32,683 nucleotides of DNA from Eubacteriales bacterium (GTDB lineage Bacteria; Bacillota; Clostridia; Saccharofermentanales; UBA5734): contig JAQVJP010000017.1 of assembly GCA_028695145.1 (NCBI GenBank), positions 1-32,683 on the forward strand. The letters are read 5' to 3'. A program made the translations under genes and the position numbers. The notes under the pieces were generated by a model. It saw nothing but the letters and a program-made list of their open reading frames with translations, had not been told where the DNA came from and did not search any database. Numbering within the stretch: the stretch's first letter is position 1; every line of letters begins with the position of its first letter. Below, piece by piece: positions 1 through 8,319 of this stretch.

Positions 1-1
1 T

Positions 2-1450
2 TGGATTGTCGCAACCAAGATTGATGAATATGCCTGGCTGTTTGTAGCCATCGGTTTCGTCATGATGTTCTTCATGAAAAAACCAAAAATCAAATATCTT
101 GGTCAGATAATTTTTGCTTTTGGTTTGTTGTTTGTTGGACTTAACAGCATGGGCGCGGCCATGAAGCCTCTTGCCAAGAGCGAAGCTTTTGCCGATTTAT
201 TGTTAAACATCAAGGATGTACCGGTTCTTGGTGTGGTAGTCGGTGCTATTTCAACAATGATTGTACAGAGTTCATCAGCCGCGATCGGTGTCTTGCAGAC
301 GCTTGGCAGTACACCTGTTGACGATCTTGGCACACCGCTGATCTCTCTATATCAGGCAATACCGATTCTTCTGGGCAGTAATATCGGTACAACTATAACC
401 GCCATTCTCGCGACAATCGGTGGTTCAAGGGATGCCAAGAGGGCAGCCACAGCTCACGCTGTATTTAACGTTGTAGGTTCGGTAGCTTTTGTCTTCTTAT
501 TAAGGCCTTACACCCACTTTGTAAATTTCATCCTTGGTGTTCTTGGTGTTGAGCGCATTGCTGATGGCAACACAGGAATCGCCGGCATGGTCACACCTAT
601 CGCCAACTCGATGCGAGAGAGCATAGCTATTTCACACACAGTCTTCAACGTTGTTAATACTTTGCTCTGGCTGCCATTCATCTGGCTGATGGTCAAGCTG
701 GTTACTAACATCGTCAGAGGAGAGGATCCTGTAGTTCAGAAGAAACTGGCCTTCATCGATTACAAGGTTGTCAATAGTCCGGCTATAGCTATCGATCTGG
801 CAACACAGGAGCTGGCGCGCATGACTGAGATAGCTACTACCATGACTCAGGACGCACATCAGATTATCACCAAATATGACAAAGAACTTGAAGTCAAAAT
901 ATTCGCCAATGAAGATACGCTTGATTATCTTGAAAACGAGATTGTACGTTATCTATCGCATATATTCCAGTCTTCAGTTATCACAGAATCCGACTCCGTG
1001 AGAATCGCCGGACTTATGCATGCCACTAATGATATTGAACGTATAGGCGATTATTGCAGCAATATCTGTGATACAGCTCAGGGTATGAATGAGAAAGGCC
1101 TCGGTTTCTCCGGGCAGGCAAACTCAGAGCTCGACGAGGCATTTGCTCTGGTTGAAAAAATTGTTACAGAAACGGTAAAAGCTCTGCGCGACACTGATCT
1201 GGTCATCGCCGGCAAGATAATGAGTCATGAAGACGAGATCGATACTATGGAAGATAAGCTTCGTGAGAGTCATATGGATCGTTTGAATAATGGTGAATGC
1301 GATCCGAAAACAACAGTTATTTTCCTCGAACTGCTGCATACCATGGAACGTATCGGTGATCACTGCCAGAATATCGCTGAAGTTGTCGTTAGCGGCGGTC
1401 AATATCGTGTTCATGGATATATCGATGATCATAAACATCACAACCGCTGA
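2..1450 (+). CDS. Na+/phosphate cotransporter family protein with C-terminal PhoU-like domain (5' truncated)
   Basis: The reading frame is open from base 2, so the gene begins upstream of the window; only about 482 C-terminal residues are present. The membrane half carries the Na/Pi-cotransporter repeat signature: an internal VQSSSAA motif (the QSS hallmark) followed by a GSNIGTT stretch, with hydrophobic segments around the visible start and near residues 150-250 of the fragment. The other QSS repeat expected in this family must lie upstream. From about residue 260 on the sequence is soluble and helical with two repeats containing ERIGDYC and ERIGDHC, typical of PhoU-like bundles. Family members couple inward Na+ to phosphate uptake at the cytoplasmic membrane. 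The gene is followed by a bidirectional terminator. The family call is secure; phosphate as the substrate is inferred from the family. Confidence 0.9.
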   Translation, partial: WIVATKIDEYAWLFVAIGFVMMFFMKKPKIKYLGQIIFAFGLLFVGLNSMGAAMKPLAKSEAFADLLLNIKDVPVLGVVVGAISTMIVQSSSAAIGVLQTLGSTPVDDLGTPLISLYQAIPILLGSNIGTTITAILATIGGSRDAKRAATAHAVFNVVGSVAFVFLLRPYTHFVNFILGVLGVERIADGNTGIAGMVTPIANSMRESIAISHTVFNVVNTLLWLPFIWLMVKLVTNIVRGEDPVVQKKLAFIDYKVVNSPAIAIDLATQELARMTEIATTMTQDAHQIITKYDKELEVKIFANEDTLDYLENEIVRYLSHIFQSSVITESDSVRIAGLMHATNDIERIGDYCSNICDTAQGMNEKGLGFSGQANSELDEAFALVEKIVTETVKALRDTDLVIAGKIMSHEDEIDTMEDKLRESHMDRLNNGECDPKTTVIFLELLHTMERIGDHCQNIAEVVVSGGQYRVHGYIDDHKHHNR

Positions 1451-1541
1451 TGCCCACAGAAGACACAAGGTCACGCACAGCTAACGTCATTGCATAATTC
1501 AAGCATACGCATGAAATAACAATAATAATCACTGCTTTTTA

Positions 1542-1574
1542 AAAGGCTTCCGTTCTAAAATGACGGAAGCCTTT
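1542..1574. terminator. Bidirectional rho-independent terminator between the convergent transporter and pcrA genes
   Basis: A perfect 12-bp stem (1542-1553 with 1563-1574, core GGCTTCCGT) has a 9-base loop. T runs follow on the plus strand, and A runs precede it, giving T runs on the minus strand, so it can serve both convergent genes. Confidence 0.85.
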
Positions 1575-1603
1575 TTCATACAGTATTAATTTATCTCTAT
1601 TTC

Positions 1604-4150
1604 TTATACTTTGGTAAGTGGAGCCATTTTTGCCATCAGTCTCTTGATACCCTGTTTCTCAAACTCAATTACGAGAATCGCGTCATTGGCAACCGGTGTA
1701 ATCTGTTCGATTCTGCCGACACCAAACTTCTGATGCTTAACCTTATCGCCGCGCTTCAATGTAGAGGGATCAATCCCTTGTTTCTTATCGGCGGTCGGTT
1801 TGGAATTTGTGTAAGATGCCACCGGAGACATCTGACCGGACTGACCAAAACGTCCACTGCCGGAATTATTGCCAGTTGCAGAACCTGATCCGGTATAATT
1901 GCCAAATCCATTTGTCGAGCTTCTGCCTCCTGCAGCAGGTGCAGGTCCCCCTGGGAACTGTACACGTGCTCTACCGGCTGGTTGATTGGAGTGGTTGGCA
2001 TAAGCCTCATGAGAAGCGGCACGACTCTCTCTTGAGCCACCGATCTCTTCAAGATATTCCGCAGGTATTTCCATAACAAACTGCGAAACACGAAAAGCCT
2101 GTGTCTGTCCGAAAATCAATCTGGATCTTGCGGTTGAAATATATAGTTTTTGTCTTGCTCTGGTAATAGCGACATATGCCAGACGACGTTCTTCTTCAAT
2201 CGCGGCCTCGCTCTCAAGCGACCTATATCCAGGGAATAAGCCTTCTTCAGCACCAATCAGGAAAACAGTATCAAACTCAAGACCCTTGGCACTATGAATA
2301 GTCATAAGGCGCACATAGTCCTGATCCTTGTCATCATCCATCTCAGCATAGAGCGTGGCACGCTCAAGATAAGATGTAAGAACAGAAGGCAGAGTCTCAT
2401 CGGCGTTTTCCAGATCTTCAGCTGCCGCTATATCAGGATTCTCACGCACATTCTTCAACTGTTCAATATAACTTGAGTTAAACTCAACCGCATCTGACAA
2501 TAACTCCTTCAAGTTCTCAATACGATCTACCGAATCACTGACAGAAGATTTTTCCTGCTGATCAATAATCTCCTGTATCAACCCTGTGTCATTTTCGACA
2601 GCTTCTATCAACTCGGCCAAAGTCAGTGAATCAGCAAGCATTTTCTTACGAAAATCAGCGATCATCTCAGAAAACAGCAGCAATCTGCCGCTCGCTCTCG
2701 CAAGTTCAGGGTAGCGGTCGGACTTGGCACAAACCTCAAGCGGTGCCATACCGGTCTGTGCGCTGATAGCGTCAACAGCAGCAACGGTGGCATCACCTAT
2801 CCCTCTGCGTGGAGTATTAATGATCCTGGCAAAAGACAATCTATCTTCAGGTATAAGAATTAGTCTTAAATACGCCAGAACATCTCTGATTTCTTTACGA
2901 TCGTAGAATCGAGTGCCACCAAATATGCGATAAGGTATACCCTGCTCTCTCAGCGCCGACTCAAGATTACGAGACAGAGCATTTAATCTGTACAAAATCG
3001 CGATCTGACCATAGGGCTGTTCATGCGTAGATTTTTCCGCGCACCTGACAATTTCTCTGGCAACAAACCTCGCCTCTTCACTATGATCACCACTGCGATA
3101 GAAAGTAATCAAGTCACCATCTGGTAACTCCGTTCGCAGCTGTTTTGATTTACGGCCACGATTATTTTTTATAACCGCGTTAGCAGCCTGCAGCACATTA
3201 TTAGTTGAACGATAATTCTGTTCAAGCTTGATAACCGTACAGTTTTTGAAGTCCTTCTCAAAATCGAGAATATTCTGAATATTCGCTCCACGGAAACTAT
3301 AGATTGACTGATCGTCATCACCGACTACACAGAGATTTTTATGTACTGCTGACAGCAGATGCACAAGTTTATACTGGGCGTGATTAGTATCCTGATACTC
3401 ATCAACAAGTATATAATTAAAACGATTCTGATAATCAGCAAGAACATCCTCATTATTCTCCAGCAGTCTGACAGCTTCGAAGAGAATATCATCAAAATCC
3501 ATACTATTATTTTGCTTAAGGATTTGCTGATATAACTTATAGACCTGCGCAACCTTCTCTTGTACAAAATCAGATCCGGCTTCTCTGGCAAACTGTTCGA
3601 CACCGGTAAGTGCGTTCTTAGCTGTACTAATACGGCTGTGCACCATCCTCACGGGGAATTTCTTGTCATCAATAGATAATTCTTTGTAACACTGTTTTAC
3701 AATCCGCTGTTGATCATCACTGTCAAGAATTGTGAAATGCGAAGTATAACCGAGTCGTTCAGCATAACGGCGCAGTATACGCAGCAGCATCGAGTGAAAA
3801 GTACCTATCCACATCGAAGAACTGACATGCCCTACCAGAGCCTCAATTCGGCTCTTCATCTCAGCAGCAGCCTTATTGGTAAAAGTAATTGCCAAAATCG
3901 ATGACGGCCGCACATGTTTAACCTGTACCAGCCAGGCAATGCGATGAGTAATAACTCTGGTCTTGCCTGAACCCGCACCCGCAAGTATCAACAAAGGCCC
4001 ATCCTGATGCTGTACAGCTTGTGATTGTTGTCTGTTCAGACCATCAAGCAAGCGTTCTGAAACGCTTGATTTCTCTTCTTTTGCGGCAAATTCACCACTG
4101 CCGGTGTCAGAACCGCTCTCGTTCATAATCAGTTGATCAAATAAATCCAT
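1604..4150 (-). CDS. pcrA: ATP-dependent DNA helicase PcrA/UvrD (superfamily 1A)
   Basis: This 3'-5' helicase acts in DNA repair and in clearing replication/transcription conflicts. All SF1 motifs are visible in order: Walker A GAGSGKT (about residues 58-64), motif Ia with TFTNKAA, motif II VDEYQDTN, motif III GDDDQSIYSFRG, motif IV QNYRST, motif V TIHSAKGLEF and motif VI VAITRA. A Gly/Ser/Asn-rich linker then leads to a C-terminal KHQKFGVGRI segment typical of the PcrA/UvrD tail that contacts RNA polymerase. The frame is open to 4279, but I start at the ATG at 4150, which has GGAG about 9 bases upstream; this gives 848 residues. The extra length over a usual PcrA (about 720-780) sits mostly in the N-terminal leader and the low-complexity linker. 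The gene is monocistronic, with a TATAAT about 40 bases upstream. Confidence 0.95.
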   Translation of the reverse strand: MDLFDQLIMNESGSDTGSGEFAAKEEKSSVSERLLDGLNRQQSQAVQHQDGPLLILAGAGSGKTRVITHRIAWLVQVKHVRPSSILAITFTNKAAAEMKSRIEALVGHVSSSMWIGTFHSMLLRILRRYAERLGYTSHFTILDSDDQQRIVKQCYKELSIDDKKFPVRMVHSRISTAKNALTGVEQFAREAGSDFVQEKVAQVYKLYQQILKQNNSMDFDDILFEAVRLLENNEDVLADYQNRFNYILVDEYQDTNHAQYKLVHLLSAVHKNLCVVGDDDQSIYSFRGANIQNILDFEKDFKNCTVIKLEQNYRSTNNVLQAANAVIKNNRGRKSKQLRTELPDGDLITFYRSGDHSEEARFVAREIVRCAEKSTHEQPYGQIAILYRLNALSRNLESALREQGIPYRIFGGTRFYDRKEIRDVLAYLRLILIPEDRLSFARIINTPRRGIGDATVAAVDAISAQTGMAPLEVCAKSDRYPELARASGRLLLFSEMIADFRKKMLADSLTLAELIEAVENDTGLIQEIIDQQEKSSVSDSVDRIENLKELLSDAVEFNSSYIEQLKNVRENPDIAAAEDLENADETLPSVLTSYLERATLYAEMDDDKDQDYVRLMTIHSAKGLEFDTVFLIGAEEGLFPGYRSLESEAAIEEERRLAYVAITRARQKLYISTARSRLIFGQTQAFRVSQFVMEIPAEYLEEIGGSRESRAASHEAYANHSNQPAGRARVQFPGGPAPAAGGRSSTNGFGNYTGSGSATGNNSGSGRFGQSGQMSPVASYTNSKPTADKKQGIDPSTLKRGDKVKHQKFGVGRIEQITPVANDAILVIEFEKQGIKRLMAKMAPLTKV

Positions 4151-4190
4151 TAGCATACTCTCCAAAACAATTGTTCTGCTATTATACAGG

Positions 4191-4196
4191 ATATAC
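4191..4196 (-). promoter_or_regulatory. Candidate -10 box for pcrA
   Basis: TATAAT on the minus strand lies about 40 bases before the chosen pcrA start. No convincing -35 hexamer lies at the right distance, so support is partial. A terminator-like hairpin lies just upstream, which suits a separate transcription unit. Confidence 0.4.
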
Positions 4197-4224
4197 CGGC
4201 AAAAGTGTAGTCGAACACGCTCAG

Positions 4225-4255
4225 AAAAGGGGTCGGCCATCAGCTGACCGACCCC
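4225..4255 (-). terminator. Rho-independent terminator downstream of hpf
   Basis: An 8-bp perfect GC-rich stem (4229-4236 with 4248-4255, arm GGGGTCGG) with an 11-base loop is followed on the minus strand by TTTTCTG. It lies about 110 bases past the hpf stop and before the pcrA promoter. The short T run makes it moderate rather than strong. Confidence 0.6.
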
Positions 4256-4367
4256 CGCGCAAGGATCATAAATTCTCACGGATTATTAATTACAAATTTG
4301 AAACAACACCAACAAGAATTATGTTTATCTATGATTAATTGCGGTGTACCGACCTGATAGGATTAAA

Positions 4368-4907
4368 TCAATACTCCGGTTCAATCAGGCCGTAATTTCC
4401 ATCCTTGCGCTTGTACACCACACAAACCTTATCAGTATCCATATCGAGATAAAGAAGGAAACTGTGCCCAAGCATTTCCATTTGCAAAACAGCTTCATCA
4501 GCATCCATCGGAGACAGAGCAAACGATTTGCGTTTGATAATGGCACTCTCTTCAAGCTCTTGCTCTTCTGGAGTGATTGCTTCAGTCTTCAGGTATTCCT
4601 TCATATAAGCATAGTCATGAATTCTCTTCTCAATTTTTGTCTTATGTTTGCGGATCTGGCCTTCCATTACCTCAACTGCCTGATCCAGAGCAGTGAATAC
4701 ATCATCAGCAACAGACTCAGCTCTGTAAAAATGATTTTGGATTTTCAAGGTAACCTCTATGCATTTAAGCTCCGCTTCCGGTCTCACCTTGACATTGGCA
4801 GTTGCCTCATCACCAAAAAACCTATTGAATTTCCCGAGTTTTTCCTCTATTCTTCTCTGCAGCTGGTCTCCTACCTTGATTCCTTTTCCTTGAACGTTGA
4901 TCTTCAT
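4368..4907 (-). CDS. hpf: Ribosome hibernation promoting factor, long form
   Basis: This small protein binds the 30S decoding region when growth slows, and the long form promotes 100S ribosome dimers. The N-terminal part (starting MKINVQGKGI) has the beta-alpha-beta-beta-beta-alpha pattern of the S30AE domain. After a charged linker, the C-terminal part (from about residue 120, containing KSFALSPMDADEAVLQME and ending in YGLIEPE) matches the dimerisation domain of long HPFs. I start at the ATG at 4907, where family homology begins and AAGGGAG lies 8 bases upstream, giving 179 residues. An in-frame ATG at 4946 also has a good site (AGAGGAG, 6 bases) and would add 13 residues. The gene is monocistronic and divergent from the glycosyltransferase. 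Confidence 0.93.
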   Translation of the reverse strand: MKINVQGKGIKVGDQLQRRIEEKLGKFNRFFGDEATANVKVRPEAELKCIEVTLKIQNHFYRAESVADDVFTALDQAVEVMEGQIRKHKTKIEKRIHDYAYMKEYLKTEAITPEEQELEESAIIKRKSFALSPMDADEAVLQMEMLGHSFLLYLDMDTDKVCVVYKRKDGNYGLIEPEY

Positions 4908-4981
4908 GATGACTGCTCCCTTCTGAATCTTATTTTTGTCTCCCATCTTATGCTCCTCTCTACTCCATAAGACTTATCTAT

Positions 4982-5050
4982 ATTATAAACAATTATAGAA
5001 GAGTACACGTAACAGACAAGACTGTTAAAAACTTGTCAGTTTGATATAAT
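4982..5050. promoter_or_regulatory. Divergent promoter region between hpf and the glycosyltransferase gene
   Basis: For hpf (minus strand) there is a TATAAT at 4992-4997 with TTGTCT at 5014-5019 (16-base spacer), plus a second TATAAT at 4982-4987. For the glycosyltransferase (plus strand) there is TATAAT at 5045-5050 with CTGTTA at 5022-5027 (17-base spacer). The two -35 elements lie within 10 bases of each other, inside an imperfect inverted repeat (5012-5020 with 5032-5040, 8 of 9 bases pairing), so the two promoters may compete or share a regulator. Inferred from sequence only. Confidence 0.5.
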
Positions 5051-5075
5051 GATAGTGTTGTGCTGGAGGTATGAC

Positions 5076-6044
5076 ATGACAAAATTTGATATTTCACTGG
5101 TAGTTCCGCTCTACAATGAAGAGGAAGTTATCGCCAGTACTCATGAACGACTTATGCGTATGATAGACAGCCAGGAGCTGTCTTTTGAACTTATATACGT
5201 TAATGACGGCAGCAGAGACAGAACCGCCGCGATTGTTCGAGAGTTCTGTGATCAAGATACTCGGGTAAAAATGTTAAGCTTCTCACGCAATTTCGGTCAC
5301 CAAATTGCCATCACAGCCGGTATGGATCATTCATCCGGCGAAGCGGTTGTTATAATTGACGCCGATCTGCAGGATCCACCTGAGATTATACCTCAGATGA
5401 TCGATTTATGGAAACAAGGCTATCAGGTAGTATATGGCAGAAGGGTACAGCGCAAGGGAGAGACTCGCTTCAAAAAATGGAGCGCACGCGTTTTCTACAG
5501 GCTGCTGCACAGCCTGACTGATGTTGATATCCCGGTAGATGTTGGAGACTTCAGACTTATCGATGCCTGTGTAAAAGACGCGCTGCTTAATATACCAGAA
5601 CACAATCGTTATGTACGCGGCCTGATAAGCTGGCTCGGCTACAAACAGACCTTTGTCGATTATGTGCGCGAACCACGTTTTGCCGGAACTTCAAAATATC
5701 CTTTTGCAAAAATGCTTCGTTTAGCAGCTGACGGCATCGCTTCTTTTTCCTATAAGCCGCTGAAACTTGGCATAAGTCTTGGCATTATACTATCAATATT
5801 CAGCTTGTTGCTTGCTTTTGCCGTGTTTATATCCAGACTTTTTGACCTCGTCTGGATGGAGCCGGGTTATGCCTCTCTTATGTGTGTTATCCTCTTTTTC
5901 TTCGGGATTGTTTTAATCATGCTCGGAATAATTGGTGAATACATCGCAAGAATTTTTGAAGAGGTAAAAGGCAGACCTCTGTATATAATCTGTGACAAAC
6001 AAGGAAATTTTGCTGAGAATAAGCGAGTGCGGGCTATCGAATAA
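5076..6044 (+). CDS. Family 2 glycosyltransferase, polyisoprenyl-phosphate sugar transferase type (DPM1/GtrB-like)
   Basis: This is a predicted membrane-anchored transferase moving a sugar from a nucleotide donor to a polyprenyl phosphate on the cytoplasmic side. The GT-A domain shows PLYNEEEVI at residues 11-19, VNDGS at about 42-46, and a metal-binding IDADLQDPPE with the Asp-x-Asp at 95-97, followed by DVGDFRLID. Two transmembrane segments follow (about 235-258 and 270-295), the usual build of GtrB/CsbB/ArnC-like enzymes; 322 residues is the usual length. I start at the ATG at 5076 because GGAGG lies 6 bases upstream, although the frame is open from 5049. Its stop is 6 bases from the convergent cdd stop with no terminator between. 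The donor sugar cannot be read from the sequence. Confidence 0.9.
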   Translation: MTKFDISLVVPLYNEEEVIASTHERLMRMIDSQELSFELIYVNDGSRDRTAAIVREFCDQDTRVKMLSFSRNFGHQIAITAGMDHSSGEAVVIIDADLQDPPEIIPQMIDLWKQGYQVVYGRRVQRKGETRFKKWSARVFYRLLHSLTDVDIPVDVGDFRLIDACVKDALLNIPEHNRYVRGLISWLGYKQTFVDYVREPRFAGTSKYPFAKMLRLAADGIASFSYKPLKLGISLGIILSIFSLLLAFAVFISRLFDLVWMEPGYASLMCVILFFFGIVLIMLGIIGEYIARIFEEVKGRPLYIICDKQGNFAENKRVRAIE

Positions 6045-6050
6045 GTTGAA

Positions 6051-6437
6051 TTATTCAAGGTGGAAGCTCGCGGGCAGCAGCTGCTCCATAGTCAGTATTT
6101 CGTATTCACCATCCGGCCTTGCTGATAATAAACGAAAATCTTCAGCTGAGAATTCTGACATTACTTGCCTGCAGATGCCACACGGCCGACAGTAATCATC
6201 ACTGTCACAAACCACTGCCAGAGTTTTTATCTGCTTTGCACCTTCAGAAATGGCCTTAAAAATCGCTGTTCGTTCAGCGCAGCAAGTTGCGCCATAGGAT
6301 GAGTTTTCAATATTACAGCCCGTAAATAAATTGTTTCTATCATCAAGCAGAGCCGCGCCAACTCTAAATCTGGAATATGGAGCATACGCCTGTTCGCGTG
6401 CTGCTATAGCCTGTTTGACCAGTTCATTGTCCTGCAT
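6051..6437 (-). CDS. cdd: Cytidine deaminase (zinc-dependent, homotetrameric type)
   Basis: This pyrimidine salvage enzyme converts cytidine and deoxycytidine to uridine and deoxyuridine. At 128 residues it has the length of the short tetrameric class. It shows TGCNIEN at residues 39-45, the catalytic C53-A-E55 motif and the second zinc motif C86-G-I-C89; three cysteine zinc ligands are typical of this class. The ATG at 6437 is preceded by GGAGG, but at a long distance of about 10 bases. A 20-codon leader frame with its own good ribosome binding site overlaps the start (see findings). A TG-C-TACAAT extended -10 lies at 6503-6508 on the minus strand. Confidence 0.94.
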   Translation of the reverse strand: MQDNELVKQAIAAREQAYAPYSRFRVGAALLDDRNNLFTGCNIENSSYGATCCAERTAIFKAISEGAKQIKTLAVVCDSDDYCRPCGICRQVMSEFSAEDFRLLSARPDGEYEILTMEQLLPASFHLE

Positions 6438-6536
6438 ATCTACACAACCTCCATGAAATCACATTTTTTATGAATATAATAGTCATAAATTCTCCTGACG
6501 ATATTGTAGCATATAGAATCATAATACAACTTGAAC

Positions 6537-6570
6537 AAAAACAGCCTGCGATATAAATACCGCAGGCTGT
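6537..6570 (-). terminator. Rho-independent terminator downstream of gap
   Basis: A perfect 10-bp stem (6541-6550 with 6561-6570, arm ACAGCCTGCG) has a 10-base loop and is followed on the minus strand by a T run. Confidence 0.85.
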
Positions 6571-6609
6571 TCAGCAATTCTATAACAAATTACTTATTCA
6601 GTAACTATA

Positions 6610-7740
<1,131 letters not shown>

Positions 7741-7748
7741 TCATTTCA

Positions 7749-7777
7749 ATTTTATTCGAAATTCACATATTTTTCAA
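7749..7777 (-). promoter_or_regulatory. Sigma-70-type promoter of gap
   Basis: On the minus strand TTGAAA (7772-7777) and TAAAAT (7749-7754) are separated by exactly 17 bases, about 60 bases before the gap start. The transcribed leader contains a small hairpin (ACCC/GGGT) before the ribosome binding site. Confidence 0.65.
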
Positions 7778-7830
7778 CCTGTTGCATGTAACATGGAGAT
7801 ATAAATAGCCATACCATAAGCGCTGTTCAC

Positions 7831-7847
7831 TTGTGCATAATGCACAA
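7831..7847. promoter_or_regulatory. Perfect 17-base palindrome in the gap/DUF1858 intergenic region, candidate operator
   Basis: The arms TTGTGCAT and ATGCACAA are perfectly complementary around a central A. It lies about 55 bases upstream of the gap -35 and about 135 bases before the DUF1858 gene. The TTGTG...CACAA ends resemble redox (Rex-like) or CRP/FNR-family half-sites, but the spacing (17 overall) matches neither exactly, so the binding protein is unknown. The rest of 7687-7981 holds only the gap promoter and the DUF1858 ribosome binding site as far as I can see. Confidence 0.45.
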
Positions 7848-7981
7848 ATCACAAACTTTATTTAAGTTACATCTCATAAGTAGCGGCTCGTAACCTGAAA
7901 AACACGTGTAACATTCGGCATTATGCGAAATTCTTCAAATGTGTATCATAAAACTTAGAAAAATATTAACGAGGTACAGAT

Positions 7982-8215
7982 ATGGACGACAAAATAATTA
8001 ATTTAGATAACACAGTATTCCAAATATGCAGCGAATATCCTGAAGCCCAAGAAGTTATGGTACATCTTGGTTTCACCGATATCGTTAAACCTGGCATGCT
8101 GACAACGGCCGGCAGAATTATGACTCTGCGCAAGGGAGCTAAGATGAAACGAATTGAGCTCGCTGATATTCGCTCGGCCTTCGAAAAGGCAGGATTCACT
8201 TTTACCGGTATTTAA
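7982..8215 (+). CDS. Stand-alone DUF1858-domain protein
   Basis: This 77-residue soluble protein is made almost entirely of one DUF1858-like domain. It has the family pattern of an N-terminal I-x-L-D-x-x-V start, a helix with CSEYPEA, then LGF, and KPGMLTTAGR leading into a basic KGAKMKR stretch. Related domains are found alone or at the N-terminus of DUF438 and hybrid-cluster-associated proteins in anaerobes; their function is not established. The only cysteine is C16 in the first helix, so the two-cysteine redox version is not present. GAGG lies 7 bases before the ATG. The gene is divergent from gap and convergent with pckG, with a shared terminator. An imperfect 16-base repeat straddles its stop codon. 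Confidence 0.8.
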   Translation: MDDKIINLDNTVFQICSEYPEAQEVMVHLGFTDIVKPGMLTTAGRIMTLRKGAKMKRIELADIRSAFEKAGFTFTGI

Positions 8216-8266
8216 TGTTTTTACCGGCATTTAAAAATTACACAAATTGAAATAATGTTTATAAAA

Positions 8267-8292
8267 AAGGATGCCCAAGTTCGGGCATCCTT
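8267..8292. terminator. Bidirectional terminator between the DUF1858 gene and pckG
   Basis: A perfect 10-bp stem (8267-8276 with 8283-8292, core GGATGCCC) with a 6-base loop is flanked by an A run on the left and TTCTCTTTTT on the right, so it works on both strands. Confidence 0.85.
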
Positions 8293-8319
8293 CTCTTTTT
8301 ATTATAATAACTGTTTTTA

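Noticed and set aside
4344-4970. 208-residue open frame on the plus strand opposite hpf
   Set aside because: It mirrors the hpf gene on the other strand, has no recognisable domain or good ribosome binding site, and hpf itself is certain.
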